The translations under genes were made by a program, and so were the position numbers. A stretch of 64,000 nucleotides of DNA from Paramecium sonneborni (Eukaryota; Ciliophora; Oligohymenophorea; Peniculida; Parameciidae), in NCBI GenBank assembly GCA_905182985.1, contig CAJJDN010000027.1, forward strand, positions 135,468 through 199,467, written 5' to 3'. This document shows, one piece after another, positions 36,020-51,597 of this stretch. How positions within the stretch are numbered: position 1 is the stretch's first letter; each line of letters opens with the position of its first letter. Under the pieces are notes generated by a model. That model was not told where the DNA came from and ran no database searches. It saw only the letters and a list, made by a program, of their open reading frames with translations.

Positions 36020-38734
36020 ATGATTTAATTTCAGTAAAGGCCCTTAGAAGAAAGACAATAGGATATAAAGAAGCATAAGGCATCTCTATAAAGTCCTGGT
36101 CAGTTAGAAGAATGTTAAAAATGCATAAAAGAAGTAAATAATTAGATAAATTTTAAGTCTCGAGAAGAATTCATGATTTTTATTCAAGACTATATTATAA
36201 TGACACTATCTAATGATGATTCAAGTGTATGTGAGGAAGTAAAATAAATGTAATTAGTTTTAGTTAATTTAAATCATCAAAAATCAATGTATTAAACTTA
36301 TAGATAAACCATTGTGGACTTTCAAAGAATTATTTGCTGAGCTCGAATTATAGCTAGAAAGACACATAGGTATTTATTGATTTAAAGATGAATTTTTTTA
36401 GACGATTATATCGTGTTTAATTAAGTGAAATAATTGCTTTCCAGTTTCAATGTTCAATACTCAAACAACTTTAATTAAATAAGTTCATTTTATTTAAAAA
36501 GCATATTAAGTTAAAACTCGATTCCTTAGTAATAATTAAAGAGAGTTTGTCATTTTATTGAAGGTAAATATAAATTTGATAAGAAAGTTTAAGAATTAAT
36601 ACCAAACCAACAGGATAGAGTAGAAGAAATAAACTAGCATCTTTAATCATTTATCCAGTATTAACTTATTCTTTCAATTTATTAGTCAAGAGAACCTGCT
36701 TCATTTAGATTCATGGTCTTGCCAATTTTAATCATCATATGGTATAATTTTTATAGATATAGATATTTCATACAAGGCCAAAAAATTGAATATTGATGTA
36801 ATTTTGATTGATACATTTGGTATCAATTAAAGCATCTCATAAATGCTATTTCTTTTGTTACCAAACTATGAAGTAATTTTACCTTAGTTGTAATCATCCA
36901 TTAATATAAACAAGGGGAATTTATAGCAAGTAATGTTGAATTTATTTTGTGTAGGCTTTGTCGAACATATACGATATAAACCCTGAAATATCTGATTGGC
37001 CTCACATACTCACTTTAAAAGGTAAAGGCATAGTCTGCTGTAATTTTGATGGATTTCAAGCAAATGAATTTATAAACTTTTATTATGGAGAAGTATACAC
37101 CCCTTCAAGATGGTTTGAGAAATAGACAGTATTCAATAAGAGAATGCAAGATGGAAATAAAAAATCATGTTTGCAGAGTCCTTTTGCAGAATTTTACATA
37201 AATGATGATCTCTTTGTACGAAATTTAAAATATTATAAAAAGTTTATTGATCCAACTAGATATGGAAATATTGCACTATATATATCATATTCCTGTGATC
37301 CGAATTGCAAATTGATGGCAGTGTCTATAAATTCTTAATATAAACTTGCAATTGTTACATTAAAGAAAATAAATTATCTAGAAGAATTAACTCTTCCATT
37401 TCCATAAACTTCTAATGATTTATGCTTTTGTGGTTCTATATATTGCAGAAGAACCTCTTAATTAGAAAAATTCAATAATAGATTATCACAAAATTATCCT
37501 AATTATATATAGAGAAATGCAATATTATTATAATCGACAATTCTTGGAAAACCTAATCATTTGACATTAATTCCTTATTGGTTAGACAATTGGCAGAAAC
37601 TTAATTCTACTTAAGATTAAATCAATATTTTATCATGTGTTGATAAAGTTAAATTTGCTCTGAATTCTTTAAATGATAATGCTCCTCCTATATATTTGAT
37701 TTATGACATTTTTTAAATCTTTTGGAAGAATTATGATAATATAAATCCTTAGAATGAATTAAAATAATCAATCCTTAATGAAATCAAAACTTTATTGATG
37801 AGACATTCCAATCTCAAAGAATGTCAAACTGCATTAGAAATTATTAAATTAATGAAATCTATTATAGATGAATAAAATTAATATAAAATGTAATTGACTA
37901 GAATGTTATTACTCATTTTAAGTGAATTATTTTTGAATATGGAAACTTCTCATTTTCATAATAAAGGTCTATCTATTATTTTATATTTTATGTCTTTTAC
38001 TCATACTTATTTCTCATCCACTTAATATGAAGGATTCTTAGGAAAACCTTTTGAAGAGAATGAGTTTGAATATATACCTTAACCAAAAAATAGATAGAAA
38101 TTAGCCCTAGCTAAATTATACACTCCCTAATATATATGGGGATAATTGATAAATTGGAATAAATAAACCCTTCAAAATCCTTAATCATCAATGGCTCAAG
38201 AAAGAAGAGGAGTTTTATGTTATCCTTCATTCATATTATCGTTTGACAACAAACATAAACTCTTTCCATATTAATGCAAAACAAGAGAACAATTTCTAGA
38301 GTACTTTTAAATTAAATAAGATATCTAACCTGATTTATCAATATGGTCATACAAAAACTACTACAAGTATACTGATTTTTTCTATGTTTAGCATTTATGG
38401 AACTATCTTTTTTGAATAATATTTCTCTTAGTAAATTGTTGGAGACAATTTTATAGCTTAAATATCTAAATTTGGAACTCATTCATTTAAAGATAAATTT
38501 CTTTTTTGGTTACAAATAGAAAACTTATTCTATTAGGATAACTAAATGATAGAAGTTTTGAATGAAATTTTTGAAAAGTAAGAATCTAATTAATAATTTA
38601 GATATTTTAAAAAAAATTTCAATAGATAAAATAGTTTTAGTTCAAATTCAGAATGTACTGAATAAATAGTCAAAAAAATTAAATTAAAGAATCCTTCAAT
38701 AATTATTGATGACACTTAAACAGGATAATTTTGA
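36020..38734 (+). CDS. ATXR3/SDG2-like SET-domain histone methyltransferase
   Basis: An 850-residue protein in eight exons: 36020..36238, 36258..36369, 36388..36424, 36445..36563, 36584..36741, 36777..36929, 36955..38366, 38392..38734. Introns are 18-35 nt and all are needed for the frame. The SET domain begins GKGIVCCNFDGFQANEFINF and continues YGEVYTPSRWFEKQ, then EFYINDD, ISYSCDPNCKL, YKLAIVTLKKINYLEELTL and the post-SET CFCGSIYC. The WFEKQ insert and the tail WGQLINWNKQTLQNPQ...QERRGVLCYPSF resemble plant ATXR3/SDG2, an H3K4 methyltransferase. The catalytic NHSC motif is altered to SYSC. N-terminal helices (WTFKELFAELELQLERHI) precede SRRNKLASLIIYPVLTYSF. The start is the first suitable Met; upstream exons are possible. 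Confidence 0.82.
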
Positions 38735-38856
38735 TTTTTTTGATAATTTTATCTACAATATATTTGAAATAATTTAGACATATATAGTATAAATTATTAT
38801 CAAAAAAAATTAATTAATAATCTGAAATTAACATTAAATTTATATAATATAATTAC

Positions 38857-39822
38857 TCATAATCCTACTGCTTTAGCACTTAAATCCCATAAATTTGTTT
38901 CTAATCCACATTCCCTAACTAATTTTGTAGATTTTGATAATTAATTTTTTTGATAATATCCTGATGGTACTAATTCTTCAAATGGCTATAGAATTGTATA
39001 TTCTGTAGTTCTTGATCCTTCTTCTTCATTTAATGAAAACTAAGACATAAGTCCTATTACCACTATTGCAATTGCACTTAAAAAAGGATTTGATCCATTT
39101 TTTGAATGATAGATTTCAGTTCTTACAAATCCAGGATGTACTGAAACAACTTTAATACTTCTATTTTCCTTATCAAATTTTTATTATAAAGCTTAAGTAA
39201 AAACAATATTTGCAAATTTTGAAGTTGAATAAGTAGTCATACCAAGGCTTAACTCACCTTTTATTGCTTTTTAAAAATCAGGCACTTTTTTCAAAAACTC
39301 ATGAGCCCCACTTGATACATTAATTATTCTTGATTTATCACTCATTAAATCTAAAAGTAAATTAGTCAAAAGAAAATGACCCAAATGATTTGTAGCAAAT
39401 GTGAGTTCTTGATTCAAATTATTTTTTTATTAATTAATTATAAAGATACCAGCATTATTAATTAAGTAATCACATTTATTGAATCTTTATTTAAATTCCT
39501 TAACAAATTATCTTACAGAATCAAAATTTGGTAAATCTAAATTTATATAATGTAAATTATTATTCTTGCTTATCTTCTATATTTCATCAATAATAATTTG
39601 AGTTTTTTATTAATTTCTACAAGCAAATATAACTGTAGCACCTCTAAAAGCCAACTTTTTGGCTGTCTCTTTACCAACACCTGCAGAAGATCCTGTTACT
39701 ATGGCAATTTTGCCTGTTAAATCTACATTATAAATTCTTCTTGGTCCTGCTTTATTCCAAGAATAAACAAATCCAGCCAAAATGATTGCTATTAAGATTA
39801 TCGCTATAATCTAAAATATCAT
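38857..39822 (-). CDS. Membrane-anchored short-chain dehydrogenase/reductase, retinol dehydrogenase-like
   Basis: A 321-residue single-exon SDR. An N-terminal hydrophobic helix (residues 2-20) suggests anchoring in the ER. The Rossmann glycine motif TGSSAGVG is at residues 43-50, NNAG at 122-125, the catalytic serine in NVSSGAH near 170 and the YSTSK active-site pair Y198/K202. [12 protein letters not shown] follows, as in retinol dehydrogenase and WW-domain oxidoreductase relatives. It should oxidise or reduce a lipid alcohol or carbonyl with NAD(P)(H), with the cofactor unresolved. A partial copy of its N-terminal part (40576..41036) is an assembly artefact. Confidence 0.9.
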
Positions 39823-41788
39823 AAATAAAATAATTAATAATTAAAAAACATGAGGGATTTATATAGTTGAAAGAAAAAATCTTTAAAATACTTTTTGGTT
39901 GTAAATTTTTAGGGTAATCTGGCTTTAAGCTTCTCTGAAAAATTCACAAATTTCTAAGCTATTTTATTCTATAATAGAAATACAAATTTCTTTTTTTTCT
40001 TATTTCTCAAATAGGATATGCGAAATTAATTATCCTATCATCTTTCACCTTTTATAAAATGTATATTATTACTATAGTTTAGGTTTACCAATATTTTTGA
40101 TCTGAGAGGATTTGTAAATTGAAAAAAGGATATTTTTTAATAATATTATTGCTAATATGATATTTAATATAAGAAGTGGAAAATATAAATAAATTAAGTT
40201 GTCATCCTTTTTTAATGTTATTGCATTTATGCAAGATTTCTTCCCAAGCATCACTTGACTTTTTTGGTCTTCTTCTGAAATTGCTTTCAATCATTCTTTT
40301 TAACTCCTTTGATTTACTACTTGATGGAGTTTGTGAATTATAATCTGGATATTCTACCTAAATCTTGTAGAGAGTAGATTTAGTTTCTTGAGGTTAAATA
40401 AGATTCTTGGTTCGATTTTCTTTGTCTTCATCTTCTAATTGCCATCTAGAGACAGTGAGTTCTTTTTCTTGAAAGTATTCAATTTCCGTTGATTAATTAA
40501 TCATTATTTAATTTATAGAGAAATGATAATCAAAATTGGTTATATAATTGTGTTCTTTCATACTAATAAAAATTNTTAGTCAAAAGAAAATGACCCAAAT
40601 GATTTGTAGCAAATGTGAGTTCTTGATTCAAATTATTTTTTTATTAATTAATTATAAAGATACCAGCATTATTAATTAAGTAATCACATTTATTGAATCT
40701 TTATTTAAATTCCTTAACAAATTATCTTACAGAATCAAAATTTGGTAAATCTAAATTTATATAATGTAAATTATTATTCTTGCTTATCTTCTATATTTCA
40801 TCAATAATAATTTGAGTTTTTTATTAATTTCTACAAGCAAATATAACTGTAGCACCTCTAAAAGCCAACTTTTTGGCTGTCTCTTTACCAACACCTGCAG
40901 AAGATCCTGTTACTATGGCAATTTTGCCTGTTAAATCTACATTATAAATTCTTCTTGGTCCTGCTTTATTCCAAGAATAAACAAATCCAGCCAAAATGAT
41001 TGCTATTAAGATTATCGCTATAATCTAAAATATCATAAATAAAATAATTAATAATTAAAAAACATGAGGGATTTATATAGTTGAAAGAAAAAATCTTTAA
41101 AATACTTTTTGGTTGTAAATTTTTAGGGTAATCTGGCTTTAAGCTTCTCTGAAAAATTCACAAATTTCTAAGCTATTTTATTCTATAATAGAAATACAAA
41201 TTTCTTTTTTTTCTTATTTCTCAAATAGGATATGCGAAATTAATTATCCTATCATCTTTCACCTTTTATAAAATGTATATTATTACTATAGTTTAGGTTT
41301 ACCAATATTTTTGATCTGAGAGGATTTGTAAATTGAAAAAAGGATATTTTTTAATAATATTATTGCTAATATGATATTTAATATAAGAAGTGGAAAATAT
41401 AAATAAATTAAGTTGTCATCCTTTTTTAATGTTATTGCATTTATGCAAGATTTCTTCCCAAGCATCACTTGACTTTTTTGGTCTTCTTCTGAAATTGCTT
41501 TCAATCATTCTTTTTAACTCCTTTGATTTACTACTTGATGGAGTTTGTGAATTATAATCTGGATATTCTACCTAAATCTTGTAGAGAGTAGATTTAGTTT
41601 CTTGAGGTTAAATAAGATTCTTGGTTCGATTTTCTTTGTCTTCATCTTCTAATTGCCATCTAGAGACAGTGAGTTCTTTTTCTTGAAAGTATTCAATTTC
41701 CGTTGATTAATTAATCATTATTTAATTTATAGAGAAATGATAATCAAAATTGGTTATATAATTGTGTTCTTTCATACTAATAAAAATT
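39362..41788. repeat. Direct duplication around single N (assembly overlap artefact)
   Basis: 39362..40574 and 40576..41788 (1,213 bp) are the same sequence around an N at 40575. It duplicates the SDR N-terminal half and the whole following small gene (40045..40561 recurs at 41259..41775). Confidence 0.9.
40045..40561 (-). CDS. Possible tail-anchored protein, homopolymer frameshift before the TM segment
   Basis: From ATG at 40561 the frame runs 119 residues to a TGA at 40202..40204 (MKEHNYITNF..., ending HKCNNIKKG). Just before that stop is a T6 run (40208..40213, A6 on the coding strand). With one A fewer the frame would continue as KKDDNLIYLYFPLLILNIIL, a strong transmembrane helix, and end at TGA 40045..40047, about 171 residues in all. 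The body is hydrophilic (ELTVSRWQLEDEDKENR, then SSKSKELKRMIESN). The arrangement would suit a tail-anchored protein. No family recognised. The same sequence recurs at 41259..41775 from the assembly duplication, where its start overlaps the next gene by 32 bp. Confidence 0.5.
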
Positions 41789-42694
41789 GTGATTATCTTT
41801 TAAATCGTCTTATTCCATTCTTTCTTTGGATTCACAGATTTTGAATTTTTATCTACAAAAATTATGATTTTTCTTAAACTGTTTGAACTTAGATTAGTCC
41901 AAACAAAATCTATTTAAGTTACAATAATATTTTAATTGTTTGCTAGCCAAATACATTTATGAATAAATTTCTTAGATCTGATTGAAGTCATGAGTTGTCA
42001 TTAATTTAGACAATAAATCAATAGTTTAATTTTGATAGGAAACAAGATCCTTGATAAGTAAATCAAAACAAAACCGAAGCTTTTAATTTCTTTGTCCTTC
42101 AATAATTCTTAATCCCAAACATTAGATATTTAAGATAACGAAACAATCTATAATTGGAATTTCACAAAGTTATTGCATACAGACTTTTTTCAAGTATATA
42201 TAATAGACTTGTAAAATCTAATGATATGTCAAAGGTTCTCTTAATTCTTAGAATTAGATTTTTTTATCAGTCACACTTTTCCTATATTCAGACTCATTCT
42301 TAAAGTAATTTTACTCTAAAGTTTATTTAGGAGTATTGTCCCAACTAGGGGCAACAATGACACTTTTAGAAATAGTCAAGTTTAATTCAGTAGGCAATCT
42401 TTCTAAAACAAAACTAGAGTTTAGTGTATTAGTTATGATGCAAATATTGCTATCAGCAAATAATTCTTTAGGAAGAGAACATTGCTGAATCATTTTATGA
42501 AAGACACTTAAAAGTTTAATAATTTATTCAGGTTGAAGAAAACAATCGAATGGTTTAGATAATTCTTGGAACACTTTTTAAAGTCCTATTGAGATAGCTA
42601 TAGAAATAATACCAATTTTTAGAATCTAATCTATCAAACTCTCGATTTCATCATTTTTATGATTCATCATACGAATTAGAGTTGATTTTATCAT
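41744..42694 (-). CDS. Unknown protein, 316 residues
   Basis: Single-exon ORF ending in TGA, mostly helical: IESLIDQILKIGIISIAISI, LSVFHKMIQQCSLPKELF, then TISKSVIVAPSWDNT and a Lys/Gln-rich helical end (LMTTHDFNQIQEIYSQMY, LASKQLKYYCN). No signal peptide and no clear membrane segment. The last 32 bp overlap the start of the downstream small gene (second assembly copy) in another frame, so either its last codons or the other start is uncertain. It starts 18 bp after the end of the next gene upstream. Family not recognised. Confidence 0.5.
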
Positions 42695-42712
42695 TTTTAA
42701 TAAATAATATTA

Positions 42713-43435
42713 TCATGAAATGAATCTACCCGTAATGGGATCTCTACTACCTATTCTATATTATGGTATTTCAGAAGTATTAAATGATTGATGTTTCTTA
42801 TCTGAAGTAGGATTCCAGTAATCAAAAGCAGATGCTTTTTTAATTCTATCTTAATTTGCCTAATAATCATTAATTATTAAAGTATACATCATAATTACTA
42901 ATGATATCATATTTCTCAGGTTTTGGATGATAAACTAATTATCTTTAAGGTGGTTTAGGTTCTTATGCAATCAGTTAAGCAGTTTTATATATTGGTTTAT
43001 CATCTCCCATCACTATCTATGTAGCCATCAATGTGAGTTTATCTCTAATTGGTTTTGCTCTTGGAGGATTTTGATAGTCTTTGTAATTCTTATATTCAGA
43101 ATTAAAATGTGTTTCCTTTTTATAAGGCACATTAATATGATCAATATGTATTGTTGGTGGATGCATATTTGCACACTAAATAACTTATGTAATTTTTCTA
43201 CATTTTCTCTTTTTACGATTTCCTTGTTTTATTTATAATCAACTTCATAAACAGTTTCATTAGATTATTACCAAGGCTTCCATCCTATGTTATAGTGATG
43301 TTCTCTCTGCTCCAAAGCTATTGGAGGAGCATACTTGCCTACTCCTATATCCAGGTTTTCTGAAATCCCCTTAAATACTCCTTTATACCCTTCAGTCTAA
43401 GGTCCTGGATCACGATGAATTTTACGAACGCTCAT
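42713..43435 (-). CDS. Basic Pro/Lys-rich protein, candidate axonemal microtubule-associated protein
   Basis: A 222-residue protein, exons complement(43202..43435), (42888..43175) and (42713..42859); introns 26 and 28 nt (GTA...TAG). It lacks a globular core and instead has short conserved-looking segments rich in Pro, Lys, Tyr and Trp: GPQTEGYKGVFKGISENLDI, REHHYNIGWKPW, YQNPPRAKPIRDKLTLM, AFDYWNPTSDKK and RIGSRDPITGRF. Such extended, repeat-free sequences are typical of microtubule inner proteins of cilia. That link is inference by style; no homolog is named. The gene is tightly packed with its neighbours. Confidence 0.6.
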
Positions 43436-43617
43436 ATTATATTATATTAATCATAATAATTTTTTTACATTTTCTTATTCTCACCCTCTCAGAAATTGTC
43501 TAAGTTTTAATTTTGCATTCTATAATCATTATGTTTAAGTTTCGTGATTCTTATTTGAAAAGATGAATATCAAAACTTAGAAAATAATCAGTAATTTTAT
43601 ATAAATATTTTTAAAAG

Positions 43618-44099
43618 TCAATTTGTTATAAAATTAGATTATTATTATTATCCTATTTCCATTCTTACTTTTTCCATTATAGAATCTATTATTTCTTCAT
43701 TGTTTTCATCTTCTTACTAAAAATATTTTATTTTTTCTTTATGTTAAATATCCTTTAATTTTTCCAATTATTTCTTCTCTTTTAACTTTTAAAGCTATTT
43801 TTCTTTTTTATGTTTCTCATAAAGAAAATCACTAAAACTCTTAGTATTATATGTAAAATTACAATAATTGAATAACTTTAATATGGTGAAAAGGCTTAAA
43901 CAGCTTTTGGATTCATTTTTAAAGGAACCTTTCTAAATTATTAATGATATGATCCCAAATTCTAGGCTTTAGGTAAAGAAATAATATCTTTAACATTTGG
44001 TTCTATAATCATTCTAGCATGTATTCTTTTAGTAGAATTCAAATTAGGATTAGTAGCTATGTGTAATGATGGAAGAGAAGGTTATGCTTTTTCGTGCAT
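43618..44099 (-). CDS. Small helical protein, unknown
   Basis: A 152-residue protein, exons complement(43863..44099) and (43618..43839), with a 23-nt GTA...AAG intron. The N-terminal half is Pro/Ser/Asn-rich (MHEKAQPSLPSLHIATNPN) with ARMIIEPNVKDIISLPKAQN; the second half is a charged helix (HKKEKQLQKLKEKKQLEKL) ending acidic. The coiled coil is in frame only after splicing, which supports the intron. It ends a same-strand run, 31 bp downstream of the propeller gene. Function unknown. Confidence 0.55.
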
Positions 44100-44130
44100 T
44101 TTAATAAAAATAAATAATTAATTAAATAAA

Positions 44131-45111
44131 TCATTTAACCTTATAAGAGTCTTTGTCTTTCTTTTTCTTTTCTTCATCTTTATCTTCTAAAGGAATAACA
44201 CATTTAAGTAAACGGTTATAACCATTAGAATTATCTGTCAAATATAAAAATGTTGGTTTAATTACAGAAAAACACATTCCAGTGATTTCTGGGCTTCCAG
44301 GAATAAGAATATTTTCTAACAATTAGCCTTAAGGATTCAAAACAGATATCAAACCCATATCATGATCATTTCCTATTGAAAATTCAAATCGAGCAACATA
44401 AAGAAAATCTGATTAAGAAATAACAAGAGCAGTTGGTCCAAATCTACCTGAAAATTGATGATAAACACTTGATAATAATATAAATTATACCTAAAAGCAT
44501 AGATTCCAGAACTTGTAAGTACAAATCTTATGATACGATTCTCACATGTTTCGCTAACAAATAAATTTTTTTCATCGTGACTTAAAGCTAAACCACTTGG
44601 ATGAGCTAAACATCTATATGCTAATGCAGTTGGTTTAATTTCTTGACCATCCAAATCAACCATAAAAACTGATCCAATTGGATTTTCAACACTTGTTTCC
44701 CCAAAAGGACCTGAATCTGTAAAATAGATTGCATCTAATTATAAATTATTTATTATTACTTATATTTATATATGATATGATAACTTAATTAGGACCTAAG
44801 AATGGCATTCCCTCATACTCTGTAACAAAATCTTTTGCTGCTTCTTAATTTATATTAGATTATTATTAAAGCTAATTTAATTGCTTATATGTAATAGCTT
44901 GATGTGCCATATCAGCAATATAAATAACTGTATGATCCCTTTCTATTGTAATTGAAGATGGTTGTCCTCCCATTCTAGTGTCAATTTTAAGTTCATTAGT
45001 CATTATTAAAATGTCTCCATTCTCAGATACCATATAAATTGATCCATTGACTTCATGTGGAGATGAAAGAGGATTCGAAAAAGTACAAATTTTTTCTGCA
45101 GTTACTTACAT
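44131..45111 (-). CDS. SMP-30/strictosidine synthase-like beta-propeller
   Basis: A 310-residue protein, exons complement(44760..45111), (44491..44734) and (44131..44467); introns 25 and 23 nt. It shows the calcium-dependent six-blade propeller pattern of the SMP-30/gluconolactonase/strictosidine synthase-like group: LGPNQVI, IYFTDSGPFGETSVENPIGS, CLAHPSGLALSHDEKNLFV, SETCENRIIRF and FGPTALVIS. In the family these loops bind a divalent metal and the enzymes hydrolyse lactones or esters. There is no obvious signal peptide. The second codon is TAA (Gln). The C-terminus is a Lys/Asp-rich tail (EDKDEEKKKKDKD). The substrate cannot be deduced. Confidence 0.8.
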
Positions 45112-46114
45112 TAGCAAAATATTAATTATAAAAAATATATTTAGTTATTTACTAACTAAAATCAATTTTTATTTTTTATCAATATCATAAGTCGGGTAAA
45201 TTCAATTTCAAATCTCTTATAAATTATTTTGAAAGGACCAGACTCATTTTATTTAATGTTATATACTAAGTATATCCTTTATTGATAATTTACAAATGTT
45301 GTCAAACAAATTTAATTCCTCTCAATTTTAGCTACATTTCTATATTTTATTTATAATCAAGCACTTTTCAATCAATCTCAGGTTTCTTACTTACATATTT
45401 TCAAAGTGAGAAGAAAAAAAAATTTACTTGTTCTATGCCAAAAAATGATTTATTCTATTTCCTTCTATTTTTTTTTAGTTATTAAACCAGTATATAATCT
45501 ACCCAAAACTTCGAGATAAATTATGAGTTTCAATCCAAATATTATGTTTGAAAGATTGATCTTATAAATAAAATAATATTATTTCAAAGGTTTTTTAATG
45601 TGTATATCTTTAATTTAAAAACTTTATATGTGCACCACTTTATAAGCAAGGATAAGCACTCTTTATTAATTAAACCTGGATTTTTAAGTAATTTTATTTA
45701 AAACAAGATGTATGATAATTAATCTATTTGATCATGAATCTAATAAATAGAAAATGAAATATAATTGAATAGGATTTTTAGAATTTACTTCAAACATAGT
45801 GTTTATTTAGAAGGTGATAGTGATAGTGGAATAATATGATTAAGGGATAATGAATGATTTTTGGAATTGATACTAAAGATGTTTAGAGCACAATGAAGTG
45901 ATAGAGTAAGTTATTTGATAAGGTCTATGGATAAGAAAAGGAGAAATATTTGGGAAAAAATATTCGTTTTATATGTTTGAGAATTGTGAACAAAATAAAT
46001 AAAGAATTAGATTAAATAATATTTTTCCACATGTTCTAGAATATTCAATATATATATATTTAAGAAAAGTTAAAAAGAATTTAATAATATTTATTTTTTT
46101 ACACGTCATAAAAT
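45112..46114. other. Intergenic region, no gene seen
   Basis: About 1 kb between the divergent propeller gene and BiP. TGA in all frames at short intervals. The plus-strand end must contain the BiP promoter, but I do not see an unambiguous heat-shock or ER-stress element by eye. Confidence 0.5.
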
Positions 46115-49238
<3,124 letters not shown>

Positions 49239-49827
49239 TTTATGTATATTTCTGTGTGTTTTGAATTTATTATTCAATTTAAATATACTTCTTTTTTCAT
49301 TTATTTATAAATTTTTATAAAAATTGATTATTGTTATTTATTATATAATAATAATATTATTAAACCTCATTTATAATTTGGAAATTTTAAATGAACATTA
49401 TTCTCTTGATATAAATATGGCGTATACTAGATCTATTGCAGTCCTTAGTACTATTATTAATATGAATCAAAATGCTACTAAACTAACGAATTATAGATAT
49501 GGAATTAATATATTGGATATTAATTTAAATTATTCAATTATGGTTAATATTAAAATAAATTTTATGTTATTAAAGATGCTTAAATAAAATGAACTTTTTT
49601 TACATTAAACCTCTAAATTTTATTTTATTTCTGGAATCTATTTAATCATTTAATTTTGTTCTTTGATAATCAAATTATTTTTGACTTCCATTTTTATTTT
49701 TTTTTAAGTTATTTTAGGTTCATTTTGATCTCTTTTTGTTCTTACTTCATGAAGAAATCCATCAATCAATTTTTACATGTCTTAATTTGGATTTTATATT
49801 ATATTTTGAAGCAATTTAGTCTCATCT
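49239..49827. other. Intergenic region, no supported gene
   Basis: Convergent spacer between BiP and the Myb gene. A plus-strand open stretch around 49324..49587 (NEHYSLDINMAYTRSIAVL, YRYGINILDI) reads through but has no ATG at its start, no family and no intron support; I leave it uncalled. Confidence 0.45.
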
Positions 49828-50648
49828 TCACTAGATATCTTCAACAATTAATTAATGGAATTTTACTTTTTCTTTCTTTAAATTTCTCATTATCGCATTA
49901 TATTAATTTTTAATTTGGTTCTCACTTCTATCTTTCATATGTCGTTGAATCAATGACCATCTTTTTCCAAATTTATAAACCATTTGTAATAAATTCAATT
50001 TCTCTTTTTAATCCCATAAACATTTTTATATTTATGGATTCAATACATTCTTCCATCGTTCTCTTATTTATTTAGGATATCTTTATGTTGTAGATAATGA
50101 GTTAAATTTAATTGTCAACTCAGTCCAATTATTTTTAACATAAAATTATCTTTTAAATAATAAAAATATGATTTACGAGGCTATATCTTTAAGGATCTGA
50201 TCTTCTTTTTTGTCCATGAATGAATTCTAAGATTAGAATGCAACAATGAAATCCATTTAACTTTTATCAATTATGAATCAACTTATAAAAGTTCTGCAAG
50301 GACATCCCAATCTTTTTCATTCTAAATAAAATGAATTTTTACAGGAATTAAATTTGTTCTATGTTACACTTACAATAGTTTAGCTACACACCAAATTAAT
50401 AGATATTTGTCCATCTAATGCCATTTCTTTTTATTTTTACCATTTGTGACACTATTTTAACATCATGTAAATATTTACTTTGAAAATACATTTTAGTAAT
50501 AATCAATTAAGAAATTATCTGTAGGAAACCTTTTTAATTTAATTTTCACAAAATGGCTAATCTTCTCATAATCAAGTGGATTTGTATCCTTTATGTATTC
50601 TAAGAATCTTTGCCATACAGAAGAAGCCCCATCACTCAATTATATCAT
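49828..50648 (-). CDS. Myb/SANT-repeat DNA-binding protein, one homopolymer frameshift
   Basis: Probable transcription factor. Exons complement(50479..50648), (50177..50451) and (49828..50149), introns of 27 nt each. The sum is one base short; an extra A in the run at 50206..50211 (coding A6) would join HSWTKK to EDQILKDIAS and gives about 255 residues. Myb repeats: KDWDVLAELLQVDSQLIKVK, then HSWTKKEDQILKDIAS...NNWTEL...YPKQIRERWKNVLNPQI, then LWDQKEKLNLLQMVYKFGKR W...RSENQIKNQYNAI, with regularly spaced Trp residues as in R2R3-type proteins. The N-terminal part (VWQRFLEYIKDTNPLDYEKI) is helical. The true start may be in further exons upstream (50649..51090), which I could not resolve. Confidence 0.7.
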
Positions 50649-51597
50649 AAATTTAAATATTATATAAGGATTCAAGTCTTATTTCTAAATAAAATCATTT
50701 TTTCAAGAAGATTTTTGATTTGTTCTAAATAATTACATTTATTTCATTAGTATAATTTATGTATCACATCTCTATATAGTATCCAACTATATGCAATAAT
50801 ATTAAATTTTTAACTTGAATAAGTAGTTTAAGAAGAAGCAATTTTCTTTCAAAAGAAAACAATAATTATTAATATTCATAAAAATTAAATTATCAAATGA
50901 AATACAATCGACATAGTAATGTCTTCGATTAATTCTTATTTATTCCATCAAAGCTCATTGTTTATATTTCTAAGCTCAATTTCAAGCATTTTATTCTAAA
51001 TATTAAACCAATATTGAAACATATATATTTTTTAAATATTTAGAGTTTCCTGTTCACACTGCATTGCTGATCTTTATAATTTAAATATTTTGATATTAGA
51101 TTTCAACTAAAAATATCCATCAGTATAATATTTGTTTTGCTACTTAGACGTTAATAAAATTCAATTATAAAATTAAGATTTTATTGTTTAAGTGGATGCA
51201 TATGCTGATTATAGAATATTATTCAAAATTATGGAAAAATTGATTTAAATTAGAAGACAAATAATATAGATATGAGGAAATAATTTTAAGATAAATATAA
51301 CAAATATTGTATCATTAAATAATAGAAAAATGAATTATTAAAATAACATATCTATAACAATTTATAATGCTGAAGATTTAAAAAGTTATAATTTGAGTAT
51401 AATCTATAACTACATTCTTTTAACAGATCCCATACAGCGACTTTGCTAAAAATTTAATCCATTTATATACAAAAGTTAGCTTAAATCTTAAGACTCAAAT
51501 CATAAAAATAGAAAAAGTATTGCAATAATAATAATGTAAAGAACTAAACTCAATAGCAATTTCAGATAATTTTATAATTGAGATTATATGAATATTA
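50649..51597. other. Probable upstream exons of the Myb gene plus spacer, unresolved
   Basis: The minus strand up to about 51,090 holds several open, protein-like stretches in different frames (for example IYMFQYWFNIQNKMLEIELR and NYLEQIKNLLEKMILF). They may be N-terminal exons of the Myb gene with introns or indels that I could not place. The rest to 51597 shows nothing I can support. Confidence 0.4.
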
